DNA of 46,263 bases from an uncultured Nitrosomonadales bacterium (GTDB lineage: Bacteria; Pseudomonadota; Gammaproteobacteria; Burkholderiales; Gallionellaceae), in NCBI GenBank assembly GCA_903892645.1, contig CAITJF010000029.1:1-46263 (forward strand), written 5' to 3'. The notes beneath the pieces were generated by a model. The model worked only from the letters and a program-made list of their open reading frames with translations. It did not search any database and was not told the origin of the DNA. Below, piece by piece: positions 8,900 to 20,757 of this stretch (positions are counted from its first letter, which is position 1; each line of letters opens with the position of its first letter). The translations under genes and the position numbers were made by a program.

Positions 8900-9913
8900 T
8901 TATGCCGCTTTTGCGCGGACGCAACGCATTCCCAGTTGCAGCAATTCGTCCCACACATCGCCGCGACGCAAACCTTTCACCACCTTGTCCACATGCGCGG
9001 CCTGGCGCAGGGCGCGTTCCGCTATTGCCGGGCTGAAGCGCCGCACGGCGCGTTCCACCAGTTTCTGGCGCACGCCCCACACCCGCGCGTCACGCAACGC
9101 GGAAGCGAGGTTGCCGCTGCGCTGCATGGCGCGCAACACCTTGCCCAGCGCGCGAATGTCCTCGGTCAGCGCCCACAGGATCAGCACGGTAGCGGTGCCT
9201 TCCGCACGCAGGCCGTCGAGGATGCGCGCATAGCGCGCGGCGTCGCCTGCCAGCATAGCTTCGGACAGCTTGAATACGTCATAGCGTGCCACATCCATCA
9301 CCGCGTCCTTTACCTGTTCGAAGGAAAGATGTCCGGCAGGAAACAACAAGGCTAGCTTCTGGATTTCCTGATAAGCCGCCAGCAGATTGCCTTCTACGCG
9401 TTCGGCGAGAAAAGCCAGTGTGTCCGCGTCGGCGGACTGGCCCTGCCGCTGCAATCGGCCTGCAATCCAGGCTGGCAGCGCATTCAGCGGAATTTCCTCG
9501 GTAGCGATGACCACTCCCTGCGCCGCCAAGGCGGTAAACCATTTGCTGTCCTGGGCAGCCTTGTCCAGCTTGGGCAACGATACCAACGTGACCGTGTCGC
9601 CGTTCAGTTGCTGGCAATAATCCTGCACGGCTTGCGCACCTTCCACGCCCGGCTTGCCGGATGGAATGCGCAGCTCCACCAGCTTGCGTGTGGAGAACAG
9701 CGACAGGCTTTGTGCGCTGTTGCGCAATTCCGCCCACTTGAAACCGGGTTCGGCAGTCAGCACTTCGCGTTCGCTATAACCCGCCGCACGCGCCGCCGCA
9801 CGGATGGCATCGGCCGCTTCGATGGACAGCAGCAGCGCCTCGCCGTGGATGACATACAACTGCTTCAGCCCCGAGGCGAGATGGCGCGGCAGATCTTCGC
9901 CCAGAAGTTTCAT
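8900..9913 (-). CDS. holA: DNA polymerase III delta subunit
   Basis: HolA is the delta subunit of the clamp loader and opens the beta clamp. The 337-residue length is standard. The N-terminal block (LYVIHGEALLLSIEAADAIR) and the C-terminal helical collar region match the family. The gene lies 16 bases after lptE, the usual leuS-lptE-holA order. Confidence 0.94.
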   Translation of the reverse strand: MKLLGEDLPRHLASGLKQLYVIHGEALLLSIEAADAIRAAARAAGYSEREVLTAEPGFKWAELRNSAQSLSLFSTRKLVELRIPSGKPGVEGAQAVQDYCQQLNGDTVTLVSLPKLDKAAQDSKWFTALAAQGVVIATEEIPLNALPAWIAGRLQRQGQSADADTLAFLAERVEGNLLAAYQEIQKLALLFPAGHLSFEQVKDAVMDVARYDVFKLSEAMLAGDAARYARILDGLRAEGTATVLILWALTEDIRALGKVLRAMQRSGNLASALRDARVWGVRQKLVERAVRRFSPAIAERALRQAAHVDKVVKGLRRGDVWDELLQLGMRCVRAKAA

Positions 9914-9929
9914 AATGGAACGGTTAATT

Positions 9930-10436
9930 TCATTGTGGCGGCCTCGCGTGGCTCAGGCGACGCAATATCTGTTGCACCGCGTCACTGCGCATGTTCTGGT
10001 AGAGCAGCGCCTCTTCCTGCTCCTTGGCGAGAACCTGAGAGTCATCATAGGAAAAATCGCGCCGCATTGTGATCTCCTCCGGGGCAAGCCAGTCTTGCTG
10101 TTTCTGGTCATAGGCACGTAGCGAGATGCGATATTGCAAACGGAATTCGCGCACGCGACCTCCGCCGCTCAGGGAAAGAATCTGCCTGTCCGTCACTTCG
10201 GAAACGATATGCAGCGTCAGTTGCGCCTGGTCTGACGCATCGGCGATTTGCACACTATTTGCCTCAATGGCGCGTTTCAGTTCGGTGATGAAAGGAGCGT
10301 AGTCGTTGGCCGATTTTATATACAGCGACTGAAACGGCAGCGCGGACGCGCCCTGCCCGCGCAGGTGGAAGCCGCATGCACCCAGCAACAGGGTGAGCAT
10401 CAGCACAGGCACTATCAGGATTGCGCGCATCGGCAT
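9930..10436 (-). CDS. lptE: LPS-assembly lipoprotein LptE
   Basis: LptE is the outer-membrane lipoprotein that plugs the LptD barrel and helps insert lipopolysaccharide. The protein begins with a lipoprotein signal peptide ending in the lipobox LLGAC, followed by GFHLRGQ, the family hallmark. Length is 168 residues. It sits between leuS and holA. An alternative ATG two codons downstream would not alter the mature protein. Confidence 0.93.
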   Translation of the reverse strand: MPMRAILIVPVLMLTLLLGACGFHLRGQGASALPFQSLYIKSANDYAPFITELKRAIEANSVQIADASDQAQLTLHIVSEVTDRQILSLSGGGRVREFRLQYRISLRAYDQKQQDWLAPEEITMRRDFSYDDSQVLAKEQEEALLYQNMRSDAVQQILRRLSHARPPQ

Positions 10437-10472
10437 CTTTTTACACCATTACGTTATTCAAATACCTTGAGG

Positions 10473-13106
<2,634 letters not shown>

Positions 13107-13248
13107 TTAAGAATTCAAGTAACCAGTTATGTAGTTCAATATGCTGCCATTATAGCGGCATAATCCGGCTCAGGCAGGTCAAGCTGGCTGGCTGCGGAGT
13201 ATTCATGCCACCGTGCGTGAACCGTTAGCCCGGCGTGCATGGTTCTGC

Positions 13249-13254
13249 TAGAAT
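13249..13254 (+). promoter_or_regulatory. probable extended -10 element for prk
   Basis: TAGAAT at 13249-13254 is preceded by TG one base upstream, giving an extended -10 (TGCTAGAAT). It lies about 45 bases before the prk ATG. No good -35 was found at the standard distance. The same TAGAAT hexamer occurs before grxD, hemC and the aminotransferase gene. Confidence 0.45.
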
Positions 13255-13299
13255 CACGTAACATAAGGTAATTATTAATATTTTCAGGAGAGCTTGACC

Positions 13300-14214
13300 A
13301 TGTCCCGCAAATACCCCGTGATTGTTGTGACCGGCTCGTCCGGAGCTGGTACCACCACTGCTAAACGCGCCCTTGAAAATATTATTCGTCGCGAGTTTCA
13401 GCGTGATTGCGAGAAGTGTGATTGTGTAAATGTTGCAGTGATTGAAGGTGACAGCATGCACAGCCTGGATCGCATGGCGTTTCGTGCAGCCGTGGCTGAA
13501 GCCGCAAAAGCAGGTAAACGCTCCATCAGCCACTTCGGCCCGGAAGCAAATCACTTCGACAAAATCGAAGAAACATTCAAGACCTTTGGTGAAACCGGCA
13601 CTTGTAAACGTCGTTACTATATCCATAGTGACGAGGAAGCGAAGGAGCTGAACGCGCGTCTGGGAACCAACCTGGGGCCCGGTCAATTTACCCCGTGGGA
13701 AGATATTCCTGCCGGCTCCAACATGTTGTTTTATGAAGGCCTGCATGGCATGGTGAAGACAGGTACCGTGGATGCTGCCAGGCACGTTGACTTGAGCGTC
13801 GGCGTGGTTCCCGTCGTCAATCTGGAATGGATCCAGAAGATTCACCGTGATGGGGCAGAGCGTGGCTATTCCGCCGAGGCGACCGTGGATACTATCTTGC
13901 GCCGCATGCCGGACTACATAAACTACATCACACCGCAATTTTCACTCACTGATATCAATTTTCAGCGCGTAGCCACGGTAGACACTTCCAACCCTTTTAT
14001 CGCGCGTGACATCCCTACGGCAGACGAAAGTTTCGTGGTGATCCGCTTCCGCAACCCAAAAGGTGTGAACTTTCCTTACTTTCTGAGCATGATCCACGAC
14101 TCCTTCATGTCGCGCTCCAATACCATCGTGGTTCCCGGCGGCAAGATGAGTTTAGCGATGGAATTGATCCTCACCCCGCTCATGCACAATTTGATGGATA
14201 ACAGGAATAGGTAA
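13300..14214 (+). CDS. prk: phosphoribulokinase
   Basis: Phosphoribulokinase makes ribulose 1,5-bisphosphate from ribulose 5-phosphate and ATP, the step that commits carbon to the Calvin cycle. The P-loop GSSGAGTTT is at residues 12-20, followed by the proteobacterial CbbP pattern VAVIEGDSMHSLDR and HFGPEANHFDKIEETF. I chose the ATG at 13300 because AGGAG lies nine bases upstream; the longer frame starts at a TTG too close to that site. The length of 304 residues fits the bacterial class. No rubisco or other cbb gene is adjacent. It indicates, but does not prove, autotrophy. Confidence 0.95.
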   Translation: MSRKYPVIVVTGSSGAGTTTAKRALENIIRREFQRDCEKCDCVNVAVIEGDSMHSLDRMAFRAAVAEAAKAGKRSISHFGPEANHFDKIEETFKTFGETGTCKRRYYIHSDEEAKELNARLGTNLGPGQFTPWEDIPAGSNMLFYEGLHGMVKTGTVDAARHVDLSVGVVPVVNLEWIQKIHRDGAERGYSAEATVDTILRRMPDYINYITPQFSLTDINFQRVATVDTSNPFIARDIPTADESFVVIRFRNPKGVNFPYFLSMIHDSFMSRSNTIVVPGGKMSLAMELILTPLMHNLMDNRNR

Positions 14215-14269
14215 TTTGCTGTAAAAGCAATGATGGTTAATATGCCTCTGGGTATTACCGTTTTTGTTG

Positions 14270-14291
14270 AGGCCTGTAGTAATGCAGGCCT
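14270..14291 (+). terminator. hairpin downstream of prk
   Basis: AGGCCTG and CAGGCCT form a 7-bp GC-rich stem with an 8-base loop, 55 bases after the prk stop. The trailing tract is only TTATTC, so it is a moderate candidate for an intrinsic terminator. Confidence 0.45.
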
Positions 14292-14345
14292 TATTCATTG
14301 GAAGCTGGCATTGGGAGTTGGCTGGCTTTCGTAGCAGCGAGCCAC

Positions 14346-14351
14346 TATAAT
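14346..14351 (+). promoter_or_regulatory. probable -10 box for hemA
   Basis: A perfect TATAAT lies 38 bases before the hemA ATG in the prk-hemA gap. No convincing -35 is seen at 16-18 bases, so the full promoter is uncertain. Confidence 0.4.
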
Positions 14352-14389
14352 TCCGGCCACGCTTAAATCTTCAATGGCCCTTCGCCTTT

Positions 14390-15643
14390 ATGCAGCTATT
14401 CACCTTTGGCATTAACCATCAGACTGCACCGCTCTCGGTGCGCGAACGGTTTGCGTTCGGCGTTGATGCAATGGAACCGGCGTTGCACAATCTGGTTGAG
14501 CATGGCGCAGTCAAGGAAGCGACCATACTCTCTACTTGCAACCGCACCGAGGTGTATTGCAACACACACGAGCCTGCGCAGGCCATTAATTGGCTGGCTG
14601 GCTACCGCCAGATGGAGGCCAGTGAAATCGAGCCCTATCTCTACACCTTGCAGCGTGAGCAGGCGGTAAAACATGCGTTTCGCGTTGCCAGCGGACTGGA
14701 TTCTATGGTGCTGGGCGAGCCGCAAATCCTGGGGCAGATGAAACAGGCAGTACGTCACGCGGAGCAAGCTGGTACGCTGGGTTTCCTGTTGCACAAATTA
14801 TTCCAGCGCACCTTCTCGGTAGCCAAGGATGTGCGCACGCAGACCGAAATCGGCGCCAACCTGATTTCCATGGCTGCGGCCGCGGTAAAACTAGCCGAAC
14901 GCATTTTCCCCAGCATCGCCGACCAGCGCGTGCTGTTCATCGGTGCGGGCGAGATGATTGAACTGAATGCCGTGCACTTCGCGGCCAAATCGCCCAAGCT
15001 CATCACTGTCGCCAATCGCACCCTGGAGCGCGCCCAAGTGCTGGCGCGACGCATCAACGGCCACGCCATCACCCTGAATGAACTGCCGGAGCAACTGGCG
15101 CAGCACGACATCATCGTGACCTGCACCGCCAGCCCGCTGCCGATATTGGGCAAGGGCATGGTGGAGCGCGCGCTCAAGGTGCGCAAGCATCGCCCGCTGT
15201 TCATCGTGGATTTGGCGGTGCCGCGCGACGTGGAAGAAGAGGTTGCCGAGCTGAACGACGTGTTCCTGTACACCGTGGACGATTTATCCGAAGTGGTGCG
15301 CGATGGCCTCGATGCGCGCCAAGGCGCGGTTAAACAAGCCGAGGTTATTATCGATTCCGGTGTGGCCGAGTTCATCCACTGGATGGAATCGCGCGAAGTG
15401 GTGCCCACCATCCTTGCGTTGCGCAACCATGCAGAACGCCACCGCCGCCACGAGATCGAAAAAGCCCTGCGTCTGCTGGCAAAAGGCGAAGAAGCGGAAA
15501 AAGTGCTGGAGGCATTGAGCAACGGGTTGACCAACAAATTCCTCCACGCGCCAACTCATGCGCTGAATCAGGTGCAAGGCAGCGAACGCGAGGCATTTCT
15601 CGACATGGTGCATCGCATTTACAACCTGCACACCCCCGAATGA
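14390..15643 (+). CDS. hemA: glutamyl-tRNA reductase
   Basis: HemA reduces glutamyl-tRNA to glutamate-1-semialdehyde, the first committed step of C5-route tetrapyrrole synthesis. The catalytic cysteine is Cys50 in [10 protein letters not shown]. The block [20 protein letters not shown] and the NADPH-binding segment ([15 protein letters not shown]) are intact. Length is 417 residues, as usual. It overlaps prfA by four bases, the classic hemA-prfA-prmC operon. Haem made here would serve the cytochromes implied elsewhere in the window. Confidence 0.97.
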   Translation: MQLFTFGINHQTAPLSVRERFAFGVDAMEPALHNLVEHGAVKEATILSTCNRTEVYCNTHEPAQAINWLAGYRQMEASEIEPYLYTLQREQAVKHAFRVASGLDSMVLGEPQILGQMKQAVRHAEQAGTLGFLLHKLFQRTFSVAKDVRTQTEIGANLISMAAAAVKLAERIFPSIADQRVLFIGAGEMIELNAVHFAAKSPKLITVANRTLERAQVLARRINGHAITLNELPEQLAQHDIIVTCTASPLPILGKGMVERALKVRKHRPLFIVDLAVPRDVEEEVAELNDVFLYTVDDLSEVVRDGLDARQGAVKQAEVIIDSGVAEFIHWMESREVVPTILALRNHAERHRRHEIEKALRLLAKGEEAEKVLEALSNGLTNKFLHAPTHALNQVQGSEREAFLDMVHRIYNLHTPE

Positions 15644-16722
15644 AGCCCAGCATTGCCTCCAAGCTCGCTCGGCTGGGTGAGCGTCTGGACGAGGTCGGCC
15701 GCCTGCTGAGCAGCGAAGATGCCACGCACGACATAGACAGTTACCGCAGGCTTAGCCGTGAACGCGCCGAACTTGAGCCGGTTGTAGCGCTGTACCACGC
15801 TCATCAGGCATGTGCGGCGGACATTGCCACGGCGCTGGAAATGGCGGGTGATCCCGACATGCGCGAATTTGCCGATGCCGAAGTAAAACAGGGCCGGGCA
15901 CGCCTGGAGCAGATCGAAGCGGATTTGCAAAAACAGTTGTTGCCAAAAGATCCCAACGACGAGCGCAACGTGTTTCTGGAAATCCGCGCCGGCACAGGCG
16001 GCGATGAAGCGGCGCTATTCTCCGGCGACCTGTTCCGCATGTATTCGCGTTTCGCCGAGCGCAACCGCTGGCAGGTCGAAATCATCTCCGAAAGCCCCGG
16101 CGAAAAAGGCGGCTTCAAGGAAATCATCGCGCGCATTGTGGGGCAGGGTGCATACTCGGTGCTGAAATTTGAATCCGGCGCGCACCGCGTGCAGCGCGTT
16201 CCTGCCACCGAGGCGCAGGGGCGCATCCATACCTCGGCTTGTACCGTTGCGGTGCTGCCTGAAGTGGACGATGTCAGCGATGTAGTATTGAATCCCGCCG
16301 ATCTGCGCATAGACACTTTCCGCGCCTCGGGTGCAGGCGGCCAGCATATTAACAAGACCGATTCGGCGGTGCGCATCACCCACCTTCCCACCGGTACGGT
16401 GGTGGAATGCCAGGACGGGCGCTCACAGCACAAGAACAAGGCACAGGCGATGGCCGTGCTGGCTGCGCGCATCAAGGACAAGGAAGAGCGCGAGGCGCAT
16501 GCCAAGCAGTCTGCCGCGCGCAAATCGCTGGTGGGCAGCGGCGACCGTTCCGAGCGCATCCGCACCTACAACTTCCCGCAGGGCCGCGTCACCGACCACC
16601 GCATCAATCTCACCCTGTACAAGATGGATCACATTATGGATGGCGACATCGGCGAATTGACCAACGCGCTGATGGCGGAACAGCAGACGGAGCAACTCGC
16701 GGCGCTGGCGGATGAAGGCTGA
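15640..16722 (+). CDS. prfA: peptide chain release factor 1
   Basis: RF1 reads UAA and UAG stop codons and triggers peptide release. The GGQ motif is at residues 233-235 ([18 protein letters not shown]) and the codon-recognition PxT motif appears as PAT at 188-190, which identifies RF1, not RF2. Length is 360 residues. The start overlaps the hemA stop (ATGA), and the 3' end overlaps prmC by 11 bases. PrmC methylates the GGQ glutamine of this protein. Confidence 0.97.
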   Translation: MKPSIASKLARLGERLDEVGRLLSSEDATHDIDSYRRLSRERAELEPVVALYHAHQACAADIATALEMAGDPDMREFADAEVKQGRARLEQIEADLQKQLLPKDPNDERNVFLEIRAGTGGDEAALFSGDLFRMYSRFAERNRWQVEIISESPGEKGGFKEIIARIVGQGAYSVLKFESGAHRVQRVPATEAQGRIHTSACTVAVLPEVDDVSDVVLNPADLRIDTFRASGAGGQHINKTDSAVRITHLPTGTVVECQDGRSQHKNKAQAMAVLAARIKDKEEREAHAKQSAARKSLVGSGDRSERIRTYNFPQGRVTDHRINLTLYKMDHIMDGDIGELTNALMAEQQTEQLAALADEG

Positions 16723-17635
16723 TGCCTTGCCGCGTACGATCCAGAACACCTGCACGCAAGATGCTGCACGCCTGACGGCAGCTCTGGCGCTCGATTCCAG
16801 CGGCGCGCGCATCGAGGTGCAGTGCCTGTTGCAGGCCGTCTTGCAAGTGAATCGCGCTTACTTGCTCACTCATCCCGAACAGCACCTCAACGCCGAACAA
16901 CACGCGCGATACACGGCGTTATTCGAGCGTCGTTTGAACGGTGAACCCATTGCTTACTTGCTTGGCGAGCGCGAATTCTTCGGGCTGACGTTCAAGGTAA
17001 CGCCTGACACCCTTATTCCCCGCCCTGAAACTGAATTACTGGTTGAGCTGGCCTTGCAGCGTATTCCCTCTCCCGGCCTAACGGCCACCCTCTCCCGTTC
17101 ACGGGAGAGGGGCTGGGGGAGAGGGTGCGCATTTCGCGTGCTGGATATGGGGACGGGCAGCGGTGCGATTGCCTTGGCTATCGCTCAAGCCCGCCCCGTT
17201 GCCGAAGTGCTGGCCAGTGATGCTTCCCCTGCAGCGCTGGAAGTGGCGCGTGCGAACGCGCAGCGGCTAGGCATTGCCAATGTTGCTTTCGTACAAAGCG
17301 ACTGGTTCTCCGCACTAAATATACAACGCTTTGACCTCATCGTGTCCAATCCGCCCTATGTTGCGACGGGCGATCCTCATTTGCAGCAGGGCGATGTGCG
17401 CTTTGAACCAGCATCCGCGCTGGCTTCCGGCGACGATGGCCTGCTTGACATCCGCCGCATCGTGGCGCGCGCCCAAGCGTATTTGCAGCCCGGTGGCTGG
17501 CTGCTGCTCGAACATGGCTATACCCAAGCCGCTCAGGTGTGTGGGCTCCTGCGGCAAGCCGGATTCGGCGAAGTATTTTCGGCGCATGATCTGGCGGGGA
17601 TAAAGCGGGTCAGCGGCGGGCGCATCTTTTCTTGA
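16712..17635 (+). CDS. prmC: release factor glutamine methyltransferase
   Basis: PrmC N5-methylates the glutamine of the GGQ motif in release factors, using SAM. The N-terminal helical domain, the loop [13 protein letters not shown], the SAM motif [16 protein letters not shown] and the catalytic NPPY (in [10 protein letters not shown]) are intact. The 307-residue length exceeds the usual 270-290. The excess is explained by a 60-bp palindromic repeat read in frame (residues 119-138) just before the SAM motif. It is probably still functional, because the insertion falls in a linker between the two domains. Confidence 0.95.
   Translation: MKADALPRTIQNTCTQDAARLTAALALDSSGARIEVQCLLQAVLQVNRAYLLTHPEQHLNAEQHARYTALFERRLNGEPIAYLLGEREFFGLTFKVTPDTLIPRPETELLVELALQRIPSPGLTATLSRSRERGWGRGCAFRVLDMGTGSGAIALAIAQARPVAEVLASDASPAALEVARANAQRLGIANVAFVQSDWFSALNIQRFDLIVSNPPYVATGDPHLQQGDVRFEPASALASGDDGLLDIRRIVARAQAYLQPGGWLLLEHGYTQAAQVCGLLRQAGFGEVFSAHDLAGIKRVSGGRIFS
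17066..17125. repeat. in-frame palindromic repeat inside prmC
   Basis: The segment opens with CCCTCTCCC and closes with GGGGGAGAGGG. An inner hairpin, CCCTCTCCCGT/ACGGGAGAGGG, lies at 17088-17111. It is exactly 60 bp (20 codons) and keeps the prmC frame. Intergenic repeats with CCCTCTCCC/GGGAGAGGG arms are familiar from many proteobacterial genomes, so this looks like such an element captured in a coding region. Confidence 0.75.
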
Positions 17636-17660
17636 CCCGACAGGTCTGCACCGCTAGAAT
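17632..17660 (+). promoter_or_regulatory. sigma-70 promoter for grxD
   Basis: TTGACC (17632-17637), a 17-base spacer and TAGAAT (17655-17660) form a near-consensus promoter. The -35 overlaps the prmC stop codon. The -10 lies about 38 bases before the grxD ATG. Confidence 0.75.
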
Positions 17661-17698
17661 TCCCGACTTAATTACTCAACTAAGTCAGAGGCGACAAC

Positions 17699-18031
17699 AT
17701 GGACATACAAGAGCTCATCAGGCAACAGGTAACCAGCCATCCCGTGGTGTTGTATATGAAAGGGTCGCCGACCTTCCCGCAGTGCGGCTTTTCTGCCAAC
17801 GCAGTGCGCATCCTGCAAGCACTCGGAGCCAAGGAATTTTTTAGTGTGGATGTACTAACTAACCCGGAAATCCGCCAAGGCATTAAGGATTACGCCAACT
17901 GGCCGACCATTCCGCAGCTTTATATCAGCGGTGAGTTTATCGGTGGCGCGGACATCATGACGGAAATGCATCAAAGCGGGGAGTTGCAGAAACTACTCAA
18001 TGTATATAGGCAAAACGGCGAAATTATCTAG
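17699..18031 (+). CDS. grxD: monothiol glutaredoxin (Grx4 type)
   Basis: Monothiol glutaredoxins bind and transfer iron-sulfur clusters as glutathione-ligated dimers. The CGFS active site is intact with Cys29 (FPQCGFSANAV). The later blocks WPTIPQLYISGEFIGGADI and GELQKLL complete the family pattern in 110 residues. It has its own promoter and a strong terminator, so it is probably a single-gene transcript. Confidence 0.96.
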   Translation: MDIQELIRQQVTSHPVVLYMKGSPTFPQCGFSANAVRILQALGAKEFFSVDVLTNPEIRQGIKDYANWPTIPQLYISGEFIGGADIMTEMHQSGELQKLLNVYRQNGEII

Positions 18032-18136
18032 GCCGTTTGGCATATATGAATTTGTTGCATGTGGCGTTATAGTTTGCGCTGAGTGTTTGAGCTCCGGGTT
18101 GGAATTAACCCGTTCTTTTGATACTCCTCCTCTTCT

Positions 18137-18163
18137 GGGCGATCGCAAGATCGCCCATTTTTT
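18137..18163 (+). terminator. intrinsic terminator after grxD
   Basis: GGGCGATC, a GCAA tetraloop and GATCGCCC form a perfect 8-bp stem at 18137-18156, followed by ATTTTTTA. This is a strong rho-independent terminator on the plus strand. It ends at the argH stop codon, so the same hairpin also lies just after argH on the minus strand, where a T-tract is lacking. Confidence 0.88.
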
Positions 18164-19550
18164 ATCCTTGAAGATATTTGCGTGCGCGTGCGATGGCGGC
18201 TTCCACTTGTTGCGGCGCGGTGCCGCCAATGTGGTTACGGCTGGCCAGTGAGCCTTCCAGCGTGAGCACGGTGTAGACGTCGTCCGCAATGAGTAGGGAG
18301 AACTGCTGTAATTCCTCCAGCTTGAGATCACTCAAATCGCAACCGCGCTGCTCAGCAAAACGCACCGCCAGCGCCACCGCCTCGTGCGCATCGCGGAACG
18401 GCAGGCCTTTTTTCACCAGATAGTCGGCCAGGTCGGTGGCCGTGGCATACCCTTGCAAAGCCGCGCTGCGCATGGCTTCCTGCTTGACGGTGATGCCGCC
18501 CATCATATCGGCGTATATGCGCAAGGTCTGAGTCAGTGTATCCACCGTGTCGATCAGCGGCTCCTTGTCTTCCTGATTGTCCTTGTTGTATGCCAGCGGC
18601 TGGCCTTTCATCAGCGTCAGCAGCGCGACCAAGTGGCCGTTCACGCGCCCGGTCTTGCCGCGCACCAGTTCCGGCACGTCAGGATTTTTCTTCTGCGGCA
18701 TGATGGAAGAGCCGGTGCAGAAACGGTCGGCAATGTCTATGAAGCCGAAGCGCGGACTCATCCACAAGATCAACTCTTCCGACAATCGCGACAAATGCGT
18801 CATGATCAGCGCGGCGGCAGCGGTGAATTCGATGGCGAAGTCGCGATCCGATACCGCATCCAGCGAGTTCTCGCACACCCCGTCAAAATCCAGCAATTCG
18901 GCGACGTACTCACGTTTGATCGGGTAGCTGGTGCCGGCCAGCGCAGCCGCACCCAGCGGCAGGCGGTTGACCCGCTTGCGGCAATCCACAATGCGCTCCG
19001 CATCACGCTTGAGCATCTCGAAATACGCCATCAGGTGATGCGCGAAGCTCACCGGCTGCGCTACCTGCAAGTGGGTAAAACCCGGCATGATGGTATGCGT
19101 ATGATGTGATGCCAGATCAACAATGGCGGTCTGCAGCGCATGGATGAGTCCGCGCAGTTCGTCAATGGCATGGCGCAAATACAAACGCACATCGGTTGCC
19201 ACCTGGTCGTTGCGCGAGCGCCCGGTATGCAGGCGCTTGCCAGCATCTCCCACCAGCGCGGTAAGCCGCTTCTCAATGTTGAGGTGCACGTCCTCCAGGT
19301 CGAGCAACCAGACAAAGTCTCCGCTGATAATCTCGTTCTCGATCTGTGCCAGACCGCGGCTGATGTCGTTCAAATCCTGTGTGCTGATAATATTGCAGGC
19401 CGCCAGCATCTGCGCGTGGGCCAGCGAGCCCTGTATGTCAAACAGCGCCAGCCGGTTGTCGAATTCCACCGAAGCGGTATAACGCTTCACCAGTTCCGCC
19501 ACCGGCTCGTTAAAACGGCCCGACCAGGCTTGTTTGTCTTGCATCGTCAT
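18162..19550 (-). CDS. argH: argininosuccinate lyase
   Basis: ArgH splits argininosuccinate into arginine and fumarate, the last step of arginine synthesis. The fumarase/aspartase superfamily signature [11 protein letters not shown] (residues 280-290) carries the catalytic serine, and the blocks [14 protein letters not shown] and [11 protein letters not shown] are present. Length is 462 residues; an ATG two codons in is an alternative start. It is divergent from algZ, with a MITE copy between them. The argH-algZ-algR-hemC-hemD order is also known in Pseudomonas. Confidence 0.97.
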   Translation of the reverse strand: MTMQDKQAWSGRFNEPVAELVKRYTASVEFDNRLALFDIQGSLAHAQMLAACNIISTQDLNDISRGLAQIENEIISGDFVWLLDLEDVHLNIEKRLTALVGDAGKRLHTGRSRNDQVATDVRLYLRHAIDELRGLIHALQTAIVDLASHHTHTIMPGFTHLQVAQPVSFAHHLMAYFEMLKRDAERIVDCRKRVNRLPLGAAALAGTSYPIKREYVAELLDFDGVCENSLDAVSDRDFAIEFTAAAALIMTHLSRLSEELILWMSPRFGFIDIADRFCTGSSIMPQKKNPDVPELVRGKTGRVNGHLVALLTLMKGQPLAYNKDNQEDKEPLIDTVDTLTQTLRIYADMMGGITVKQEAMRSAALQGYATATDLADYLVKKGLPFRDAHEAVALAVRFAEQRGCDLSDLKLEELQQFSLLIADDVYTVLTLEGSLASRNHIGGTAPQQVEAAIARARKYLQG

Positions 19551-19564
19551 CGTCTCTTGTCCAG

Positions 19565-19704
19565 AATGTGCGCTATAAATCCAAATTTCGTTGCAATACT
19601 GCGTTGCTCAATAAATTTTTCGCTTACATATATAACGATATGCCGCGCTTCAAAATTTCTTTCGCGCCTTATCTCGCTTAGAACTTTGAATTTATGGAGG
19701 TGCC
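19565..19704 (+). mobile_element. MITE-like element, copy 2, between argH and algZ
   Basis: This 140-bp non-coding element matches the reverse complement of the riboswitch-borne copy (1772-1912). One end carries CTATAAATCCAAAT and the other TTTGAATTTATGGAGGTGCC, the terminal inverted repeats of the family. The outermost left bases are less well conserved. It fills almost all of the divergent argH/algZ intergenic region, so the promoters of both genes must lie in or beside it. Confidence 0.82.
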
Positions 19705-19719
19705 CTAAGGCCATTTACC

Positions 19720-20757
19720 ATGCCGAGAACCCAAAGTATAAATCAAAATCTCTTGCCCGACGCACTGCCTGATTTTTGCAGCCTTGGCGTCACCCTGCGC
19801 GTCGTGTTGCTGGTAAATGGCATGGCGTTACTGGTTGCGATTGCGCAGGCAGCATCCTGGCCGGATATTGCGCAACGTGTGCTTGCCATCTCCGCCCTAC
19901 TGCAACCAGTATTGTTGTCGAGTTTGTTGCTGCTGTTCGCGCTCAATTCCTTGCTCGCGCGGCTTGCCTACTGGCAGGGTGCTGCCGCCGTACTGCTGCT
20001 GGTAGCGATGGTTACGCTGGCGATTTACCATCTGGGCGGTGAACTGTATGCGCCGCTCATTGAGTATGGGCATTTCAACTTGTGGCGTTATGCCCTGTTG
20101 AGTGCCGCCGTCGCCGCCCTGTTGCTGGCCTATTTCCGGCTGCGCACGCAAGCGCTTTCCCCGGCACTGCATAAGGCGCGCCTGCAAGCCTTGCAGGCGC
20201 GCATCCGCCCGCACTTCCTGTTCAACAGCATCAACGCCGTACTCGGCATCGTGCGCGCCGACCCCAAGCGCGCCGAGACTGCGCTGCAAGACATGGCCGA
20301 CCTGTTCCGTATGGCGATGGCGCACGATGGTGCCTTGGTTCCTGCACGGCAGGAAGTAGCACTTGCGCGCCAGTATCTCGCATTGGAACAATTGCGCTTG
20401 GGTGAACGACTCAAGGTAAACTGGCGTACTGAAGACATGCCGGATGATGCGTTGCTGCCGCCGCTGATGTTGCAGCCGCTGCTGGAGAACGCCGTGTATC
20501 ACGGCATCGAGCCGCTAACCGAGGGCGGAGTGATAGACATCAAGCTGTATCGCAGCGGCAATGAGATGCACCTCGAAATGTATAACCCGCGCCAGAAACA
20601 GGGCAGCCACCATGTCGGCAATAAAATGGCATTGACCAATATTCGCGAGCGACTGGCCTTGCAGTTTGATCTTGAAGCGCGTTACACGGCAGAAACCGGC
20701 AAGGATTTTTACCGCGTGCATATCATGCTGCCTTATGTCCGAGAGGAAAGCCCATGA
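19720..20757 (+). CDS. algZ: LytS/AlgZ-type sensor histidine kinase
   Basis: This is a membrane sensor kinase of the FimS/AlgZ class, partner of the response regulator encoded next. The first half has four hydrophobic segments (about residues 21-44, 54-82, 88-104 and 123-140). The His_kinase motif ARIRPHFLFNSINA follows with phospho-acceptor His165, then an N-box LQPLLENAVYHGI (about 241-253). The G-box region reads GNKMALTNIRERL, lacking the second glycine of the usual GxGxGL pattern, so ATP binding may be atypical. It overlaps algR by four bases. The start lies 16 bases after the MITE copy. The signal sensed is unknown. Confidence 0.88.
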   Translation: MPRTQSINQNLLPDALPDFCSLGVTLRVVLLVNGMALLVAIAQAASWPDIAQRVLAISALLQPVLLSSLLLLFALNSLLARLAYWQGAAAVLLLVAMVTLAIYHLGGELYAPLIEYGHFNLWRYALLSAAVAALLLAYFRLRTQALSPALHKARLQALQARIRPHFLFNSINAVLGIVRADPKRAETALQDMADLFRMAMAHDGALVPARQEVALARQYLALEQLRLGERLKVNWRTEDMPDDALLPPLMLQPLLENAVYHGIEPLTEGGVIDIKLYRSGNEMHLEMYNPRQKQGSHHVGNKMALTNIRERLALQFDLEARYTAETGKDFYRVHIMLPYVREESP

